Positions 16,187-25,366 of a stretch of 64,000 bases of DNA are shown piece by piece. Origin of the DNA: an uncultured bacterium (lineage in GTDB: Bacteria > Verrucomicrobiota > Kiritimatiellia > CAIKKV01 > CAIJXV01); assembly GCA_903824675.1 (NCBI GenBank), contig CAIJXV010000032.1, forward strand, positions 1 to 64,000, given 5' to 3'. The notes below the pieces were generated by a model. It was not told where the DNA came from. It ran no database searches and was given only the letters and a program-made list of their open reading frames with translations. Position numbers and translations under genes: made by a program. Numbering within the stretch: the stretch's first letter is position 1; the number at the start of each line of letters is the position of its first letter.

Positions 16187-17326
16187 TCATTCCCAACCGG
16201 TCTCTTTTGCCAGCAGTTTGACGTAGTGAACAAAATTCGGCCAGGACACGTCCGAAGGAATTCCATGGTCGCAACTAGGGATAAACCCACCGTCGCGAAT
16301 CACCGGCGCGATCCGCCGGATTTCCTCCTCGATTACGCGTCCGCCCTTTGCCATCGCCCGCTTGTCCACCCCGCCGTGATAGGCCATATTCCGGCCAAAG
16401 CGTTTGCGGAAGTCGACAATGTCGTTGCCCGCCGCCACTTCGATCGGATTGCAGGCCTGGAAATTCGCCTCGATCCACAGCGGAATCAATTCCCCGATGA
16501 ATCCGTCGGAATCGATATCATACACCGGCACCCCGGCAGCGTGGACGATCTCGCCCCAGCGCTTCCAACTCGGAAAGATAAACTCGCGCGTCATCGCGGG
16601 CGAAATCATCGAAAAACTCTTGTAGGCCATGTCCTCGGAAACCAGCACCACGTCGGGCACAATGTGTTGAAACAGTTTCTTCAGGATCCGGCACATGAAA
16701 TCATCCCAAAACGCAATCATCTCCCCAACCCAGGCGGGATCATCATGGAACAGCATGCACAGATTTTCGAACCCGAGCCATTCGCGTAACTGCCAGAAAG
16801 CACCGGAAAAACCGAAGGTCAGGGGTTCGGTACGATTTTTCAATCGAGCCACCGTTTCTGCAAAATCGGGCGCGAACCGCACCGGATCGTCGGCATTATA
16901 GCGGCGCATCATGTCCGCCCAGTCGGCCCGGTTTTCAACCGGACACTTGATCCAACTGCGGGTGACGAAATCGATCGCATTGCGCAGGTAGTCTAGCGTG
17001 AATTCCTTGCCGATTTCGCAGATGTTCCCCTTCCAATCCTGGACCACCTGCGAATTTGGGCGAACCTCGATGACTTTTTCCTCGAACTGGGGAATCATCC
17101 GGGTATCGGCCAGCGACACCCAAAGGTCCCCGCGGCCCGCACGTACCTTCAATCCGGCCTCGGCATAGGCGCAATCGAGGATGTCGTCATAGTCATTGCC
17201 CATCACCTTCATCCCCTGCGAACGCCATGTTTCCCGGGTTGACTTCCGGCCATAGCCCGGAACCAGGGGGACTTGGTCAGGGGTTTGAAACAACAACGTT
17301 TTGAGATGACGTTCGCGACCATTCAT
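16187..17326 (-). CDS. Uroporphyrinogen-decarboxylase-family methyltransferase
   Basis: 379 residues with the UroD fold as used by MtaA/CmuA-type corrinoid methyltransferases, not by heme synthesis. Seen: NGRERHLKTLLFQTPDQVP at the start, typical of this group; FGFSGAFWQLREWLGFENLCMLF; a DVVLVSEDMAYK strand; and a C-terminal VIRDGGFIPSCDHGIPSDVSW segment containing the Cys-His zinc-type motif of the methyltransferase branch. GGAG seven bases before the ATG at 17326 supports this start over a TTG at 17344. Divergent AraC gene next door. It may handle methyl groups from a methylated substrate and feed the neighbouring one-carbon operon; substrate unknown. Confidence 0.85.
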   Translation of the reverse strand: MNGRERHLKTLLFQTPDQVPLVPGYGRKSTRETWRSQGMKVMGNDYDDILDCAYAEAGLKVRAGRGDLWVSLADTRMIPQFEEKVIEVRPNSQVVQDWKGNICEIGKEFTLDYLRNAIDFVTRSWIKCPVENRADWADMMRRYNADDPVRFAPDFAETVARLKNRTEPLTFGFSGAFWQLREWLGFENLCMLFHDDPAWVGEMIAFWDDFMCRILKKLFQHIVPDVVLVSEDMAYKSFSMISPAMTREFIFPSWKRWGEIVHAAGVPVYDIDSDGFIGELIPLWIEANFQACNPIEVAAGNDIVDFRKRFGRNMAYHGGVDKRAMAKGGRVIEEEIRRIAPVIRDGGFIPSCDHGIPSDVSWPNFVHYVKLLAKETGWE

Positions 17327-17439
17327 GGCATTACTCCGATTCAAAAAATTACAATAAGGTATTCTAACCCATGGCCCGCCAAATTCAATGGACGGACCGA
17401 TTTATTTTATGTACATTTCGATACACGCTGAAATTAACT

Positions 17440-18312
17440 ATGACGCCTATTTATCGAGAAGAAAGATTCAGAACCCCGCTGGATATGGAGCGATCCGTCG
17501 GCCTTTGGGTTGATCGGATTGGGCATGAGCGGTTTGGATTTGCGCGCCGGGGACAAAGGCCTCCGGTGTCCTTCCGGATTTTCGGCCAGTTTGCCGCCCT
17601 GGCGATTGAAGACGGCGGTGGAACCCTGGAAATTCTAGGACGCCCCCCACTCACGGTCCAACCGGGAGATGCCATTATCCTTTTTCCCTCCCTCCCCATG
17701 TCCTATCGACCTAACCGGACCTGGACAACCCATTGGGTTGTTTGGAATGGACCGGAAGCCAACCTGCTGCTGAAAATCGGTTGCTTGATCGAAATGGATC
17801 CTGTTGCACACGGGCTTTCCTCTGCCGTTCGCGCCATATTCACCCAACTCGAGCCGCTGATGAATCGCCAGGATCGCCCCGCCATTCTCGAGCGAAAATC
17901 CTTAATTCTCGACCTGGTGGGTCGGCTGGATGCGGCCCGGGAAGCCCACAGCCCCACTCCGCTTCCCGCGATGATCCGGGATATTCAGCGGGAATTGGAG
18001 CGCGATTCGCTGGACCCGCTCTCCATCGACGATCTCGCCCGGCGCAACCGCATGAGCCCGGCCTATTTTCGCCGCCTGTTCAAGGCGCACACCGGCACCA
18101 CCCCAAAAGCCTTTCAGATGGCCCATCGCATCACCCACGCCAAACAGGCGCTGGTCGGAGGGTACTCCATCAAGGAAACAGCCGCACGATTCGGCTTCAA
18201 AGACGTATTCCATTTTATGCGGGTGTTTAAAAAAATGACCGGCCAGACCGCCGGCCGGTTCTCCAAGACCCGCATTTCCAATCATCCTCGTCGGCCGTCC
18301 GCTCGCCCGTAA
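17440..18312 (+). CDS. AraC-family transcriptional regulator
   Basis: 290 residues (313 if the upstream in-frame ATG at 17371 is used). An N-terminal cupin-like ligand domain (about 1-140; LTVQPGDAIILFPSLPMSY is a typical cupin turn) precedes an AraC double helix-turn-helix (about 185-280: LSIDDLARRNRMSPAYFRRLFKAHTG and IKETAARFGFKDVFHFMRVFKKMTG regions). I prefer 17440 because the 17371 extension is atypical and would leave only 44 bases for divergent promoters; neither has a strong ribosome site. It probably controls the divergent UroD-like methyltransferase gene. The inducer is unknown. Confidence 0.87.
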   Translation: MTPIYREERFRTPLDMERSVGLWVDRIGHERFGFARRGQRPPVSFRIFGQFAALAIEDGGGTLEILGRPPLTVQPGDAIILFPSLPMSYRPNRTWTTHWVVWNGPEANLLLKIGCLIEMDPVAHGLSSAVRAIFTQLEPLMNRQDRPAILERKSLILDLVGRLDAAREAHSPTPLPAMIRDIQRELERDSLDPLSIDDLARRNRMSPAYFRRLFKAHTGTTPKAFQMAHRITHAKQALVGGYSIKETAARFGFKDVFHFMRVFKKMTGQTAGRFSKTRISNHPRRPSARP

Positions 18313-18333
18313 CAGTTATCGCGATTTACGGGC
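18305..18333. terminator. Hairpin between convergent genes
   Basis: GCCCGTAA (18305-18312) and TTACGGGC (18326-18333) form a perfect eight-pair stem with a 13-base loop, spanning the stop codons of the AraC gene and the O-antigen ligase gene. No U-tract follows, so termination is only likely. Confidence 0.45.
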
Positions 18334-19698
18334 GTGCTCGCGATGGGTCAGGGCCAGTCCGATCGCCAGCAATGCCGAGGTGGTCCACACCGTCGCCGGC
18401 ATCTGCAAGTTGAAATCGCCCAACGAATGAAAGCCCATCGCCAGCAATACGCCCAGGGCTGCCAAAGGCGCCCAGACATCTTCCCGACCCGTGAAGCCCC
18501 ACCCCCCGCGGCACCGATCCCCCGCTTCCCGTCGAAGGGCATCCCACAACAACTTCACGCTCATTCCCATCATGAACCCAAATAAAATCAAACCCACCAC
18601 CCCATATTCCTCCAGCAATTGAACCCAGTCGCTATGGACTTCGTAAGAATAAAAATTATTATTGAGCTGAGTCGGCCAGCGCCCGGTCGCCTGATCCCCG
18701 TCATCGCTCGTCGCCACATGCGCCCACCAATGCCGATGCTGTCCCGGCCCGATCCCCCACATCGGGGCATGACGCCAGGCGCGCAGAGCGCCCCCGATCA
18801 TCATCCCCCGATCGCTGTGCTTAATCTCGCTCCACGGATAGTGGCGAAACCGAACCGCGTATGGATGGGACGATCCCATGACCCAGACGGTTAGCGCCAC
18901 CAACAGGGCCAGTACTGCCCCCCGCAATCGCCACCGCAAGGCCGGCCGATATTGGCCGAATCCAATGGCCAGAAAAGCCGCCCCTAACACCGCCACGGTC
19001 ATCCCCCCGCCACGGGATTTGCTTAACACAATACCCGTCAAAGCAATCGCCACCAGGGGGAGGGCCACCGCCTTCAATCGGCGGGGAATATCCCGGGCGA
19101 CACACAGGGCCATTCCCAACGCCAAGCCGATCTCCAAAATGCCGGCGAAATGATCCGGGCAATAATACGAGCCGGTCGCCCGCACATGCCCCTGCTGGTA
19201 TTGTGGGAAACCCGGCGCCCACATCACAGACGCGTTCCCCGTGGCCCAATGATTCACAATCCCGTAAAGCCCCAGAGCCATCAGGTTGAGCGCCAGCAAC
19301 AGGGCCAGCAGCCGGATTTGCTGAACCGTGAAGCTGATCAGGATCGGGAGCGTCACCAAGCCCGCCGTCAGGTATAATAAAAAACTCCGTTCCGCATCGA
19401 GCCGAACATCGGCCAGCAAGGCCCGGATAAAGGCGTACCCGAGAAACACCGCGTAAGCCCCCCCCAGCCCCACAAAAGGGCGTAAGGATCGCAAGTGGCG
19501 CGTCCCCAGCGTTCCGCAACATAGAAGCCGGAAACTGAAGAGCGCCGCCACGGCAAAAAGGCCTGTCGCAAAAATCCAGAACCACCACATCTCCCAAGCG
19601 CCAAACAGCCAGGGGGCAGCGATAATCAACATCGCCAACCCCCCAAAAATCAGACGGCTGAGGTGGGTATCGATCTGCTGAACGCTTTCAATCCGCAT
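18316..19698 (-). CDS. O-antigen ligase (Wzy_C) family membrane protein
   Basis: 460 residues with about 11-12 hydrophobic helices and a large extracytoplasmic loop between about 280 and 365. The loop includes GIGPGQHRHWW, and an H-S-D motif (YEVHSDWVQLLEEYGVVGLILF) marks the O-antigen ligase/polymerase family. SRGGGMTVAVLGAAF, another family signature, lies near residue 228. Such proteins polymerise or ligate surface polysaccharides, or glycosylate proteins. It ends a minus-strand run after a sugar aminotransferase and an epimerase, fitting surface glycan assembly. Whether it ligates or polymerises cannot be told. Confidence 0.85.
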   Translation of the reverse strand: MRIESVQQIDTHLSRLIFGGLAMLIIAAPWLFGAWEMWWFWIFATGLFAVAALFSFRLLCCGTLGTRHLRSLRPFVGLGGAYAVFLGYAFIRALLADVRLDAERSFLLYLTAGLVTLPILISFTVQQIRLLALLLALNLMALGLYGIVNHWATGNASVMWAPGFPQYQQGHVRATGSYYCPDHFAGILEIGLALGMALCVARDIPRRLKAVALPLVAIALTGIVLSKSRGGGMTVAVLGAAFLAIGFGQYRPALRWRLRGAVLALLVALTVWVMGSSHPYAVRFRHYPWSEIKHSDRGMMIGGALRAWRHAPMWGIGPGQHRHWWAHVATSDDGDQATGRWPTQLNNNFYSYEVHSDWVQLLEEYGVVGLILFGFMMGMSVKLLWDALRREAGDRCRGGWGFTGREDVWAPLAALGVLLAMGFHSLGDFNLQMPATVWTTSALLAIGLALTHREHARKSR

Positions 19699-19709
19699 GC
19701 CGACCCTTT

Positions 19710-20828
19710 CTACCGACGATAGAATTCGGCAATACTCTCAACGACGTATTGGGCTTGGGCCTCGCTCAATTCGGGATAAATCGGCAGGGCTAGGGTCTCC
19801 AGCGCCGCACGCTCGCTCTCGGGAAAATCGCCGGGCCGGCCTTTTAGTCCGGAAAAACATTCCTGGAGATGCAGGGGCACCGGGTAATAGACTTCCACCC
19901 CGACCTGCCGGGACAGCAGGTGGGCCTTCAGTTCATCCCGTCGGGCGGTCCGAATGATGTACTGGTTGAAGATATGCCGGTTCATGACCACTTGGGGCAG
20001 GGTCAACCGATGGGGCCCCACAACGCCGGCCGCCGTCAGCAGTCGATCATACCGCTGGGCATTGGACTGCCGGGCTGCGGTCCAGTGGTCCAAATGACGA
20101 AGCTTGACCTCGATCACCGCCGCCTGCAAGGCATCGAATCGAAAGTTACCGCCGAGAAGCCGATGGTAATACTTGGGCTCCATGCCATGGACCCGCAAAA
20201 TCGAAAGCTTGTCCGCCCGGCCGCGGTCGCGCGTCACCACCATCCCGCCGTCCCCGGCCCCCCCCAGATTTTTGGAAGGGAAGAACGAGAAACAACCGTA
20301 ATCGCCGATCGAGCCAGCCCGCCGGCCCTGGTATTCGGCCCCGATCGCCTGCGCGGCATCCTCAATCACCACCAGGTTGTGCCGCCGCGCCAGTTCCATC
20401 AACGGATCCATGTCCGCCATCTGGCCATAAAGGTGTACGGGGATAATCGCCCGGGTCCGGGCGTTGATCCGCGCCGCAATCCCCTTCACATCGATGTTGA
20501 AGGTCACCGGATCGATATCCACAAATACCGGCTTGGCCCCCAGCCGGGCGACGGACCCGGCCGTTGCAAAAAAGGTGTAGGGCGTGGTGATGACCTCATC
20601 CCCCGGTCCAATGCCTTCCGCCATCAGGGCAATCAACAGGGCATCCGTTCCCGATGCCACGCCAATCGCATGGGCCACCCCGGAATAGGCCGCAATCGCC
20701 TCTTCGCAAGCCTTGACCCGTGGGCCCATGATGAAATACTGGCTCTCGAAAACCTCCGCCACAGCGGCGTCGATTTCCGGCTTGATGCTCCGATATTGCG
20801 CCTTCAAATCCAACAACGGCACATTCAT
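19710..20828 (-). CDS. DegT/DnrJ/EryC1/StrS-family sugar aminotransferase
   Basis: 372-residue PLP enzyme converting a keto-sugar nucleotide to an amino sugar. Start [17 protein letters not shown] at the cofactor phosphate site, [13 protein letters not shown], and [15 protein letters not shown] carrying the internal-aldimine Lys; [10 protein letters not shown] follows. It most resembles WbpE-type UDP-3-keto sugar aminotransferases, though the exact substrate is not determinable. It lies between the epimerase gene (22 bases upstream) and the O-antigen ligase gene (11 bases downstream), so it probably makes an amino sugar for the same glycan. Confidence 0.92.
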   Translation of the reverse strand: MNVPLLDLKAQYRSIKPEIDAAVAEVFESQYFIMGPRVKACEEAIAAYSGVAHAIGVASGTDALLIALMAEGIGPGDEVITTPYTFFATAGSVARLGAKPVFVDIDPVTFNIDVKGIAARINARTRAIIPVHLYGQMADMDPLMELARRHNLVVIEDAAQAIGAEYQGRRAGSIGDYGCFSFFPSKNLGGAGDGGMVVTRDRGRADKLSILRVHGMEPKYYHRLLGGNFRFDALQAAVIEVKLRHLDHWTAARQSNAQRYDRLLTAAGVVGPHRLTLPQVVMNRHIFNQYIIRTARRDELKAHLLSRQVGVEVYYPVPLHLQECFSGLKGRPGDFPESERAALETLALPIYPELSEAQAQYVVESIAEFYRR

Positions 20829-20850
20829 AATCGTCTCCCACTTTCCCCAA

Positions 20851-21810
20851 TCACACGCGATGATACTCCCGATACCACTTCACAAAACGGGGGATGCCCT
20901 CCCGAATCGGCGTCGTCGGTTCAAACCCCAGTTTGCGCCGTGCCAACGCGATGTCCGCATAGGTCGCCTCGACATCGCCGGCCTGCATCGGCAACAGCTC
21001 CATCTTCGGCTCCACGCCCACCGTTTGGGCCAAAATCTGGATCATCTCCATCAGGTTCTCGGACTGGTGATTTCCCAGATTGAAAACTTCATAGGGGGCT
21101 AAATCCGGCGTCATCAAGGACTGGGTGACGCCCTGGACGATATCGTCGACATAGGTGAAGTCCCGCCGCATCCGGCCGTGATTGAATACCGGGATCGTTT
21201 TGCCCGCCAGCATATCCCGGGTGAACATCCACATCGCCATATCCGGCCGCCCCCAGGGTCCGTACACCGTAAAAAAGCGCAACCCCACCGTCTGCAGCCC
21301 GTACAGGTGGGAGTAGGTATGCGCCATCAGTTCATTGGCCTTCTTGGTTGCCGCGTACAGGCTGATGGGATGATCGACGGGATCGCTTTCACTGAACGGC
21401 AACTTGGTGTTGCCCCCGTATACGCTCGAACTCGAGGCATACACCAACCGCGGCACTCGCGCATGCCGGCAGGCTTCCAGAATGTTTAAAAAACCTTCCA
21501 GGTTGGCCTTCTGATAAACAAAGGGCTTTTCGATCGAATACCGCACACCGGCCTGCGCCGCCAGGTTGCAGACCCGGTCAAATCCCTGCTCGCGAAACAA
21601 CCGGGTTAACCCCTCATAATCGCATAAATCCCCTTCCACCACCTTGAATCGGGGCTCTTTGCAAAGAATCGCATTCCGGTCGCGCTTGATCTGGACCGGG
21701 TAGTAGTCGTTGAAATTATCCAACCCCACCACCGTATGCCCCTCCGCCAGCAAACGCCGACTCAGGGAAAAACCGATAAATCCCGCCGATCCGGTTACCA
21801 GTATTTTCAT
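20851..21810 (-). CDS. NAD-dependent epimerase, UDP-glucuronate 4-epimerase-like
   Basis: 319-residue short-chain dehydrogenase/epimerase. The NAD motif is GSAGFIG (7-13); [17 protein letters not shown] is characteristic of UDP-glucuronate 4-epimerases; the catalytic residues are Ser-Ser-Ser in [11 protein letters not shown] and the YxxxK of [26 protein letters not shown] is also diagnostic of that subgroup. The start codon overlaps the stop of the DUF4412 gene (ATGA). It would supply UDP-galacturonate to the surface glycan made by the neighbouring enzymes. Confidence 0.9.
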   Translation of the reverse strand: MKILVTGSAGFIGFSLSRRLLAEGHTVVGLDNFNDYYPVQIKRDRNAILCKEPRFKVVEGDLCDYEGLTRLFREQGFDRVCNLAAQAGVRYSIEKPFVYQKANLEGFLNILEACRHARVPRLVYASSSSVYGGNTKLPFSESDPVDHPISLYAATKKANELMAHTYSHLYGLQTVGLRFFTVYGPWGRPDMAMWMFTRDMLAGKTIPVFNHGRMRRDFTYVDDIVQGVTQSLMTPDLAPYEVFNLGNHQSENLMEMIQILAQTVGVEPKMELLPMQAGDVEATYADIALARRKLGFEPTTPIREGIPRFVKWYREYHRV

Positions 21811-22688
21811 GGCGCTGATTGCCCTTGTCTTGTTTTTAGAAAATTCTTGAAGCTCTTCACCGCAGAAGGAGGGGTCTCGCCAGATTCCTCTTCCTTGCTC
21901 GTATCCGTCGCACCGAAAGCCTCTTCGGTGTAACCGGCCGGAATCGCAAACTGGGAAGCCGGAATCGTTTCCTCTTTGAGTTGAGTAACCTCCATCTGGC
22001 TCTGGGTCACCTTCGGCCCGTTGCGGGAATCCTGCACGGTTGTCACCGCCACCCGTTTCAAGGGAAAGCCCTTAACCTTTTCCATCTCCGCCTTCATCAG
22101 GGCATCCAGATCCTTATTGCCGGTGCGCATCATCTGTTGGTCCTGCCAGACTTTGAATCCGGGATCCGGCATTTTGTCCGTCACCCATAAGTTCTCATCC
22201 ACCGTCGTCGCGGTCGCCGTTTTGCGCCCCATGAAACTCATTTCGAGCGTATAAGAGGTCTTAAACTGGTAATGCGTCGTCGGCCGCCCCACCAGGGTGG
22301 GACCCTTGGATTCCGAGATCTTTTCCACTTTCAAATCCCGGAAATTCATCTGCATCATGCCGCCGGCCATCTGCATCATGCCGCCGGCCATCCCTCGCAT
22401 GGCCGCCAGGTCCATCTTCATGTAGGTTTTGCGCTCGGCGTCAAACAAGTACATCGTCTTGCCGCCATCCTGCGTCAGCATGAAATTGCCCGCCTTCATC
22501 ATCGGCTGGTTACCCGCGCGAATGTCCACCCGTAAATTCGCCCCCTCCACTTTCAAGTCGGTCTGAAGCGACTCCTGGGTCCCCTCCCGCCCCCCCTGGG
22601 TCGTCGTCACCGAACTAAAGGACATCCCCGCCCAAACCGTTCCCGCCGCACCCATCGATATCGCCCAAAGAATCAGTCGCCGTTTCAT
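21807..22688 (-). CDS. Exported DUF4412-type protein
   Basis: 293 residues with an N-terminal signal peptide (cleavage near TVWAG, residue 20). The body is a beta-rich domain of the DUF4412 type, recognisable from the MYLFDAERKTYMKMDL region and LWVTDKMPDPG. A direct internal repeat of MAGGMMQ (two copies near residue 105) makes a Met/Gly-rich loop. GGAG eight bases upstream selects the ATG at 22688 rather than a GTG at 22697. Periplasmic or outer-membrane location is likely. It overlaps the epimerase gene by four bases; no function is known to me, and the Met-rich loop might bind copper, which is speculation. Confidence 0.7.
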   Translation of the reverse strand: MKRRLILWAISMGAAGTVWAGMSFSSVTTTQGGREGTQESLQTDLKVEGANLRVDIRAGNQPMMKAGNFMLTQDGGKTMYLFDAERKTYMKMDLAAMRGMAGGMMQMAGGMMQMNFRDLKVEKISESKGPTLVGRPTTHYQFKTSYTLEMSFMGRKTATATTVDENLWVTDKMPDPGFKVWQDQQMMRTGNKDLDALMKAEMEKVKGFPLKRVAVTTVQDSRNGPKVTQSQMEVTQLKEETIPASQFAIPAGYTEEAFGATDTSKEEESGETPPSAVKSFKNFLKTRQGQSAP

Positions 22689-22794
22689 GGTTTGCACTCC
22701 TGCTAGGTGTAAATCGCCCGTTGCCCCGTCCCGATTTCATCCGTGTTCAGTCGGTTTTTTAGTATCGCTTTTCAAGACCGTTCCGTCAATTGTT

Positions 22795-23766
22795 TCATAG
22801 GGCCGCCCTGTGGAGAAACTCGACTTGTCCGGGCGTCAGGTGGACCGCCGCTGCGGCGCAGGAATCTTTTAATTGGTCCACCCGCCGACCCCCGACGATC
22901 GGGAAGCACGCAAAGGGCTGGGACATTAAATAGGCCAGTGCGATCTGATTGGGTGTGCAATGCAATTCCCGGGACAATTCCGTGGCCCGGGCGAGCCGGC
23001 CCCAGTTCAGGTCAGAACCATAGGCCTCGCGCACGGAGGCCTTGCCCGATTCCGGTCGATCGCTAAAATACGCACCGCTGAAGAAGCCTCTCGCTTGCGA
23101 CGTGAACGGCACCTGGGGCAACCCGGACGCCAAGTGATACCGCAGGGTCTCCTCGTCCATTTCCAACATCGTGGGATCCAGGACCCCCGCTGGATTCAGG
23201 TCGGCCAGACTCCATTGAATCTGGCTGGCCGCGAAGGGCTGAATTCCTTTCTGCGCGGCATATTGCGCCGCGTCCTGCAAACGGGCGGCAGACCAATTCG
23301 AGGCCGCATACCAGCGAATCAAGCCCTGCTTTCGCAAAACATCCAGGGTGTCCATCATCTCCCCGACCGGACGGCGGGGATCGTCCCGATGCAGCCAGTA
23401 AAGATCGACATAATCAAAGCGCAGTCGCGCCAATCCCCACTTGAGATCTCCGGTAATCTGCTCTGGCGCCAGTCTCGGAATGGGACATTCATTGGTGTAA
23501 CTACCCCCTTTGGTGCCGACGATAACCTTATCCCGGCATTTTCGCTCCGCCACCCAGGCGCCGATGGTCAGTTCGCTCATCCCTTTGGTTTCGCACTGCC
23601 AGTTCGCATAGATGTGCGCCGTATCCAGGAAATTGCCGCCCAGGTCCAGAAAGGAATCCATCAGTGTGAAGGAATCCTGGCGGCTGATGGAAGACCCATA
23701 TTCCGGCGTCCCCAGACAAATTCGGGACACTCGAAGATCCGTACCGCGCAAGAGGGCGTAGTTCAT
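22795..23766 (-). CDS. Aldo/keto reductase
   Basis: 323-residue NADPH-type oxidoreductase with the aldo/keto reductase TIM barrel. The tetrad is FLDTAHIYANW (Asp and Tyr), a Lys in VIVGTKGG and His in YWLHRDDP. The C-terminal cofactor segment FPIVGGRRVDQLKD is present, close to the usual P.V.G....L. pattern. It resembles oxidoreductases acting on sugars or small aldehydes. It is single; the radical SAM gene lies divergently 147 bases away. Substrate unknown. Confidence 0.9.
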   Translation of the reverse strand: MNYALLRGTDLRVSRICLGTPEYGSSISRQDSFTLMDSFLDLGGNFLDTAHIYANWQCETKGMSELTIGAWVAERKCRDKVIVGTKGGSYTNECPIPRLAPEQITGDLKWGLARLRFDYVDLYWLHRDDPRRPVGEMMDTLDVLRKQGLIRWYAASNWSAARLQDAAQYAAQKGIQPFAASQIQWSLADLNPAGVLDPTMLEMDEETLRYHLASGLPQVPFTSQARGFFSGAYFSDRPESGKASVREAYGSDLNWGRLARATELSRELHCTPNQIALAYLMSQPFACFPIVGGRRVDQLKDSCAAAAVHLTPGQVEFLHRAAL

Positions 23767-23913
23767 ATTCCATGCGTTTTATCGTAAAGGGCCCCAGGAG
23801 GAAAGTTCCAAATGAGACCCTCCCGCAGGGGACAATCGCATTGAAATCCCAAGGGAGGTGTTCTATCATCCCTCAGCCCGCAAACCCATTCGCAGGATCG
23901 TCTGATCATCGCC

Positions 23914-24792
23914 ATGTCCTTGAATCAACCTCAATTCCGCCCACCCGCCGAACAGGACAGCGTGTTGATCCAAATGGATGTGGGCTGCCCCTTCAATGGC
24001 TGTGCCTTCTGCGGAATGTACAAACATCTCCCGCATGAAAAACGCGCCGTTGAGTCCATCCTGAAAATCATCCGGCAGGAAGCCCGTGCTCAACCCGATG
24101 CCCGCCGGGTTTTTCTGGCCGATGGCGATGCCTTTTCCCGATCGGTTTCCGACTGGGATGCGGTATTGGAGGCCTTAAACGCCGCCTTCCCCCGGCTCAG
24201 CCGTGTAAATGTCTACGCCACGGGCCGTTCCATAACCGGCAAAAGTCCCGCTGATCTGGCGCGGTTCAAAGCCAAAAAACTCAACACGCTCTACCTCGGC
24301 CTGGAATCGGGTGACGAGGAAACACTCCGCCGGATGCTCAAAGGCGAAACGGCGGAACACATGATTCAAGCCGCTCAACTCGCCCAGTCGGCTGGCCTGA
24401 AAATTTCAGTCATGATCCTGCTGGGTTTGGGAGGACGCGAACAGTCCCTGCGCCACGCCCGGGCCACGGCCGCAGCCCTCAACCAAATGCAACCCCGCCT
24501 GTTATCCGCCCTTCGGGTGGTGCCGGTACCGGGAACCCCGCTGTTCAAGTGGGTTGAAGACGGGCTCTTTCAACTTCCCACCGAATATGCAATTGTCCAG
24601 GAATTACGGGAATTGGTCGCCCACCTCGCCTTGGAAAGCACTGTTTTCCGGGCCAACCACTCGTCCAATATCATTCCTTTGGAAGGCCGCTTCCCCCAGG
24701 ACCAGAATCGCCTGCTCGCGGAGTTGGATCAACTCCTGGCCAGCAACACCCTCGACACCCAATCCCCGGGCCCCCTCCCGTTCTGGCTGTAA
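23914..24792 (+). CDS. Radical SAM protein
   Basis: 292 residues with an Elp3/MiaB-like radical SAM barrel. The iron-sulfur cysteines are Cys25, Cys30 and Cys33 (GCPFNGCAFCGMYK). This C-x4-C-x2-C spacing is usual in a specific subfamily of uncharacterised radical SAM proteins that begins with a similar GCPWNRCTFC motif. VFLADGDAF, YLGLESGDEETLRRMLKG and MILLGLGG are SAM-binding-side motifs. No partner domain is fused. The ribosome site before this ATG is weak, while a GGGAGGTG sequence at 23853-23860 is not in frame with a nearby start. Function unknown. Confidence 0.88.
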   Translation: MSLNQPQFRPPAEQDSVLIQMDVGCPFNGCAFCGMYKHLPHEKRAVESILKIIRQEARAQPDARRVFLADGDAFSRSVSDWDAVLEALNAAFPRLSRVNVYATGRSITGKSPADLARFKAKKLNTLYLGLESGDEETLRRMLKGETAEHMIQAAQLAQSAGLKISVMILLGLGGREQSLRHARATAAALNQMQPRLLSALRVVPVPGTPLFKWVEDGLFQLPTEYAIVQELRELVAHLALESTVFRANHSSNIIPLEGRFPQDQNRLLAELDQLLASNTLDTQSPGPLPFWL

Positions 24793-24859
24793 ATCAGGGA
24801 GTGATTGACTTCCATCCCTATTTTTGGCAAAACACACGCGATTGGGGGAAAGTTTTTTT

Positions 24860-25366
24860 ATGGCGCATTTAATCGGAATGTCGGCGTCCGTCAAGGGACG
24901 AAAATTCAACGTGGATTCCGATACCGTTCGGATCGGACGACGGACCGGCAACCCCATCGTCCTCGACGAGCCGTCCATCTCCGGGACCCATTGTGTGATT
25001 ACCCGAACCGGCGGGTGTTTTGTTTTGACCGATCTGGACTCGACCAACGGCACCCGGTTGAACGGCGCCCCCGTGCATGAAGCCCGGCTCAATCCCAAGG
25101 ATATCCTTCAAATCGGCAACGTCGAGCTGATGTTCGATGGCGACGATGTCGAGGCCGATCAAGCCACCGTGGCGGCCCCCCGCGGCATTGAATTCAGCCC
25201 CGAATTAGCCCGTGGCCCCGCCGAATTCCAAAACGGATCGCCCTTCAAGGCCCGCAATGAACGGCGGCACCTTAAAATTTGGATTGTTCTAATCGGCCTG
25301 GTCCTCCTGTCGATCATCGGCGGGGTGGTCTATTACATCATACAGATCTTTTCGACGGGGACTTGA
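24860..25366 (+). CDS. FHA-domain protein with C-terminal membrane anchor
   Basis: 168 residues. A forkhead-associated domain (about 5-90) shows RIGRRTGNPIVL, the phosphothreonine-binding SISGTHC and DLDSTNGTRLNG. A disordered linker is followed by one membrane helix (about 143-163). It would bind a phosphorylated partner at the membrane. GGGGGA about ten bases before the ATG is the ribosome site; an upstream in-frame ATG at 24824 has none. Its stop codon overlaps the start of the pseudopilin gene (TGATG), so the two are coupled. A PP2C phosphatase occurs 16 kb away; no Ser/Thr kinase is in the window. Confidence 0.88.
   Translation: MAHLIGMSASVKGRKFNVDSDTVRIGRRTGNPIVLDEPSISGTHCVITRTGGCFVLTDLDSTNGTRLNGAPVHEARLNPKDILQIGNVELMFDGDDVEADQATVAAPRGIEFSPELARGPAEFQNGSPFKARNERRHLKIWIVLIGLVLLSIIGGVVYYIIQIFSTGT

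Noticed and set aside
19869-21083. 404-codon plus-strand frame across two glycan genes
   Set aside because: Antisense to the aminotransferase and epimerase, both with full active sites.
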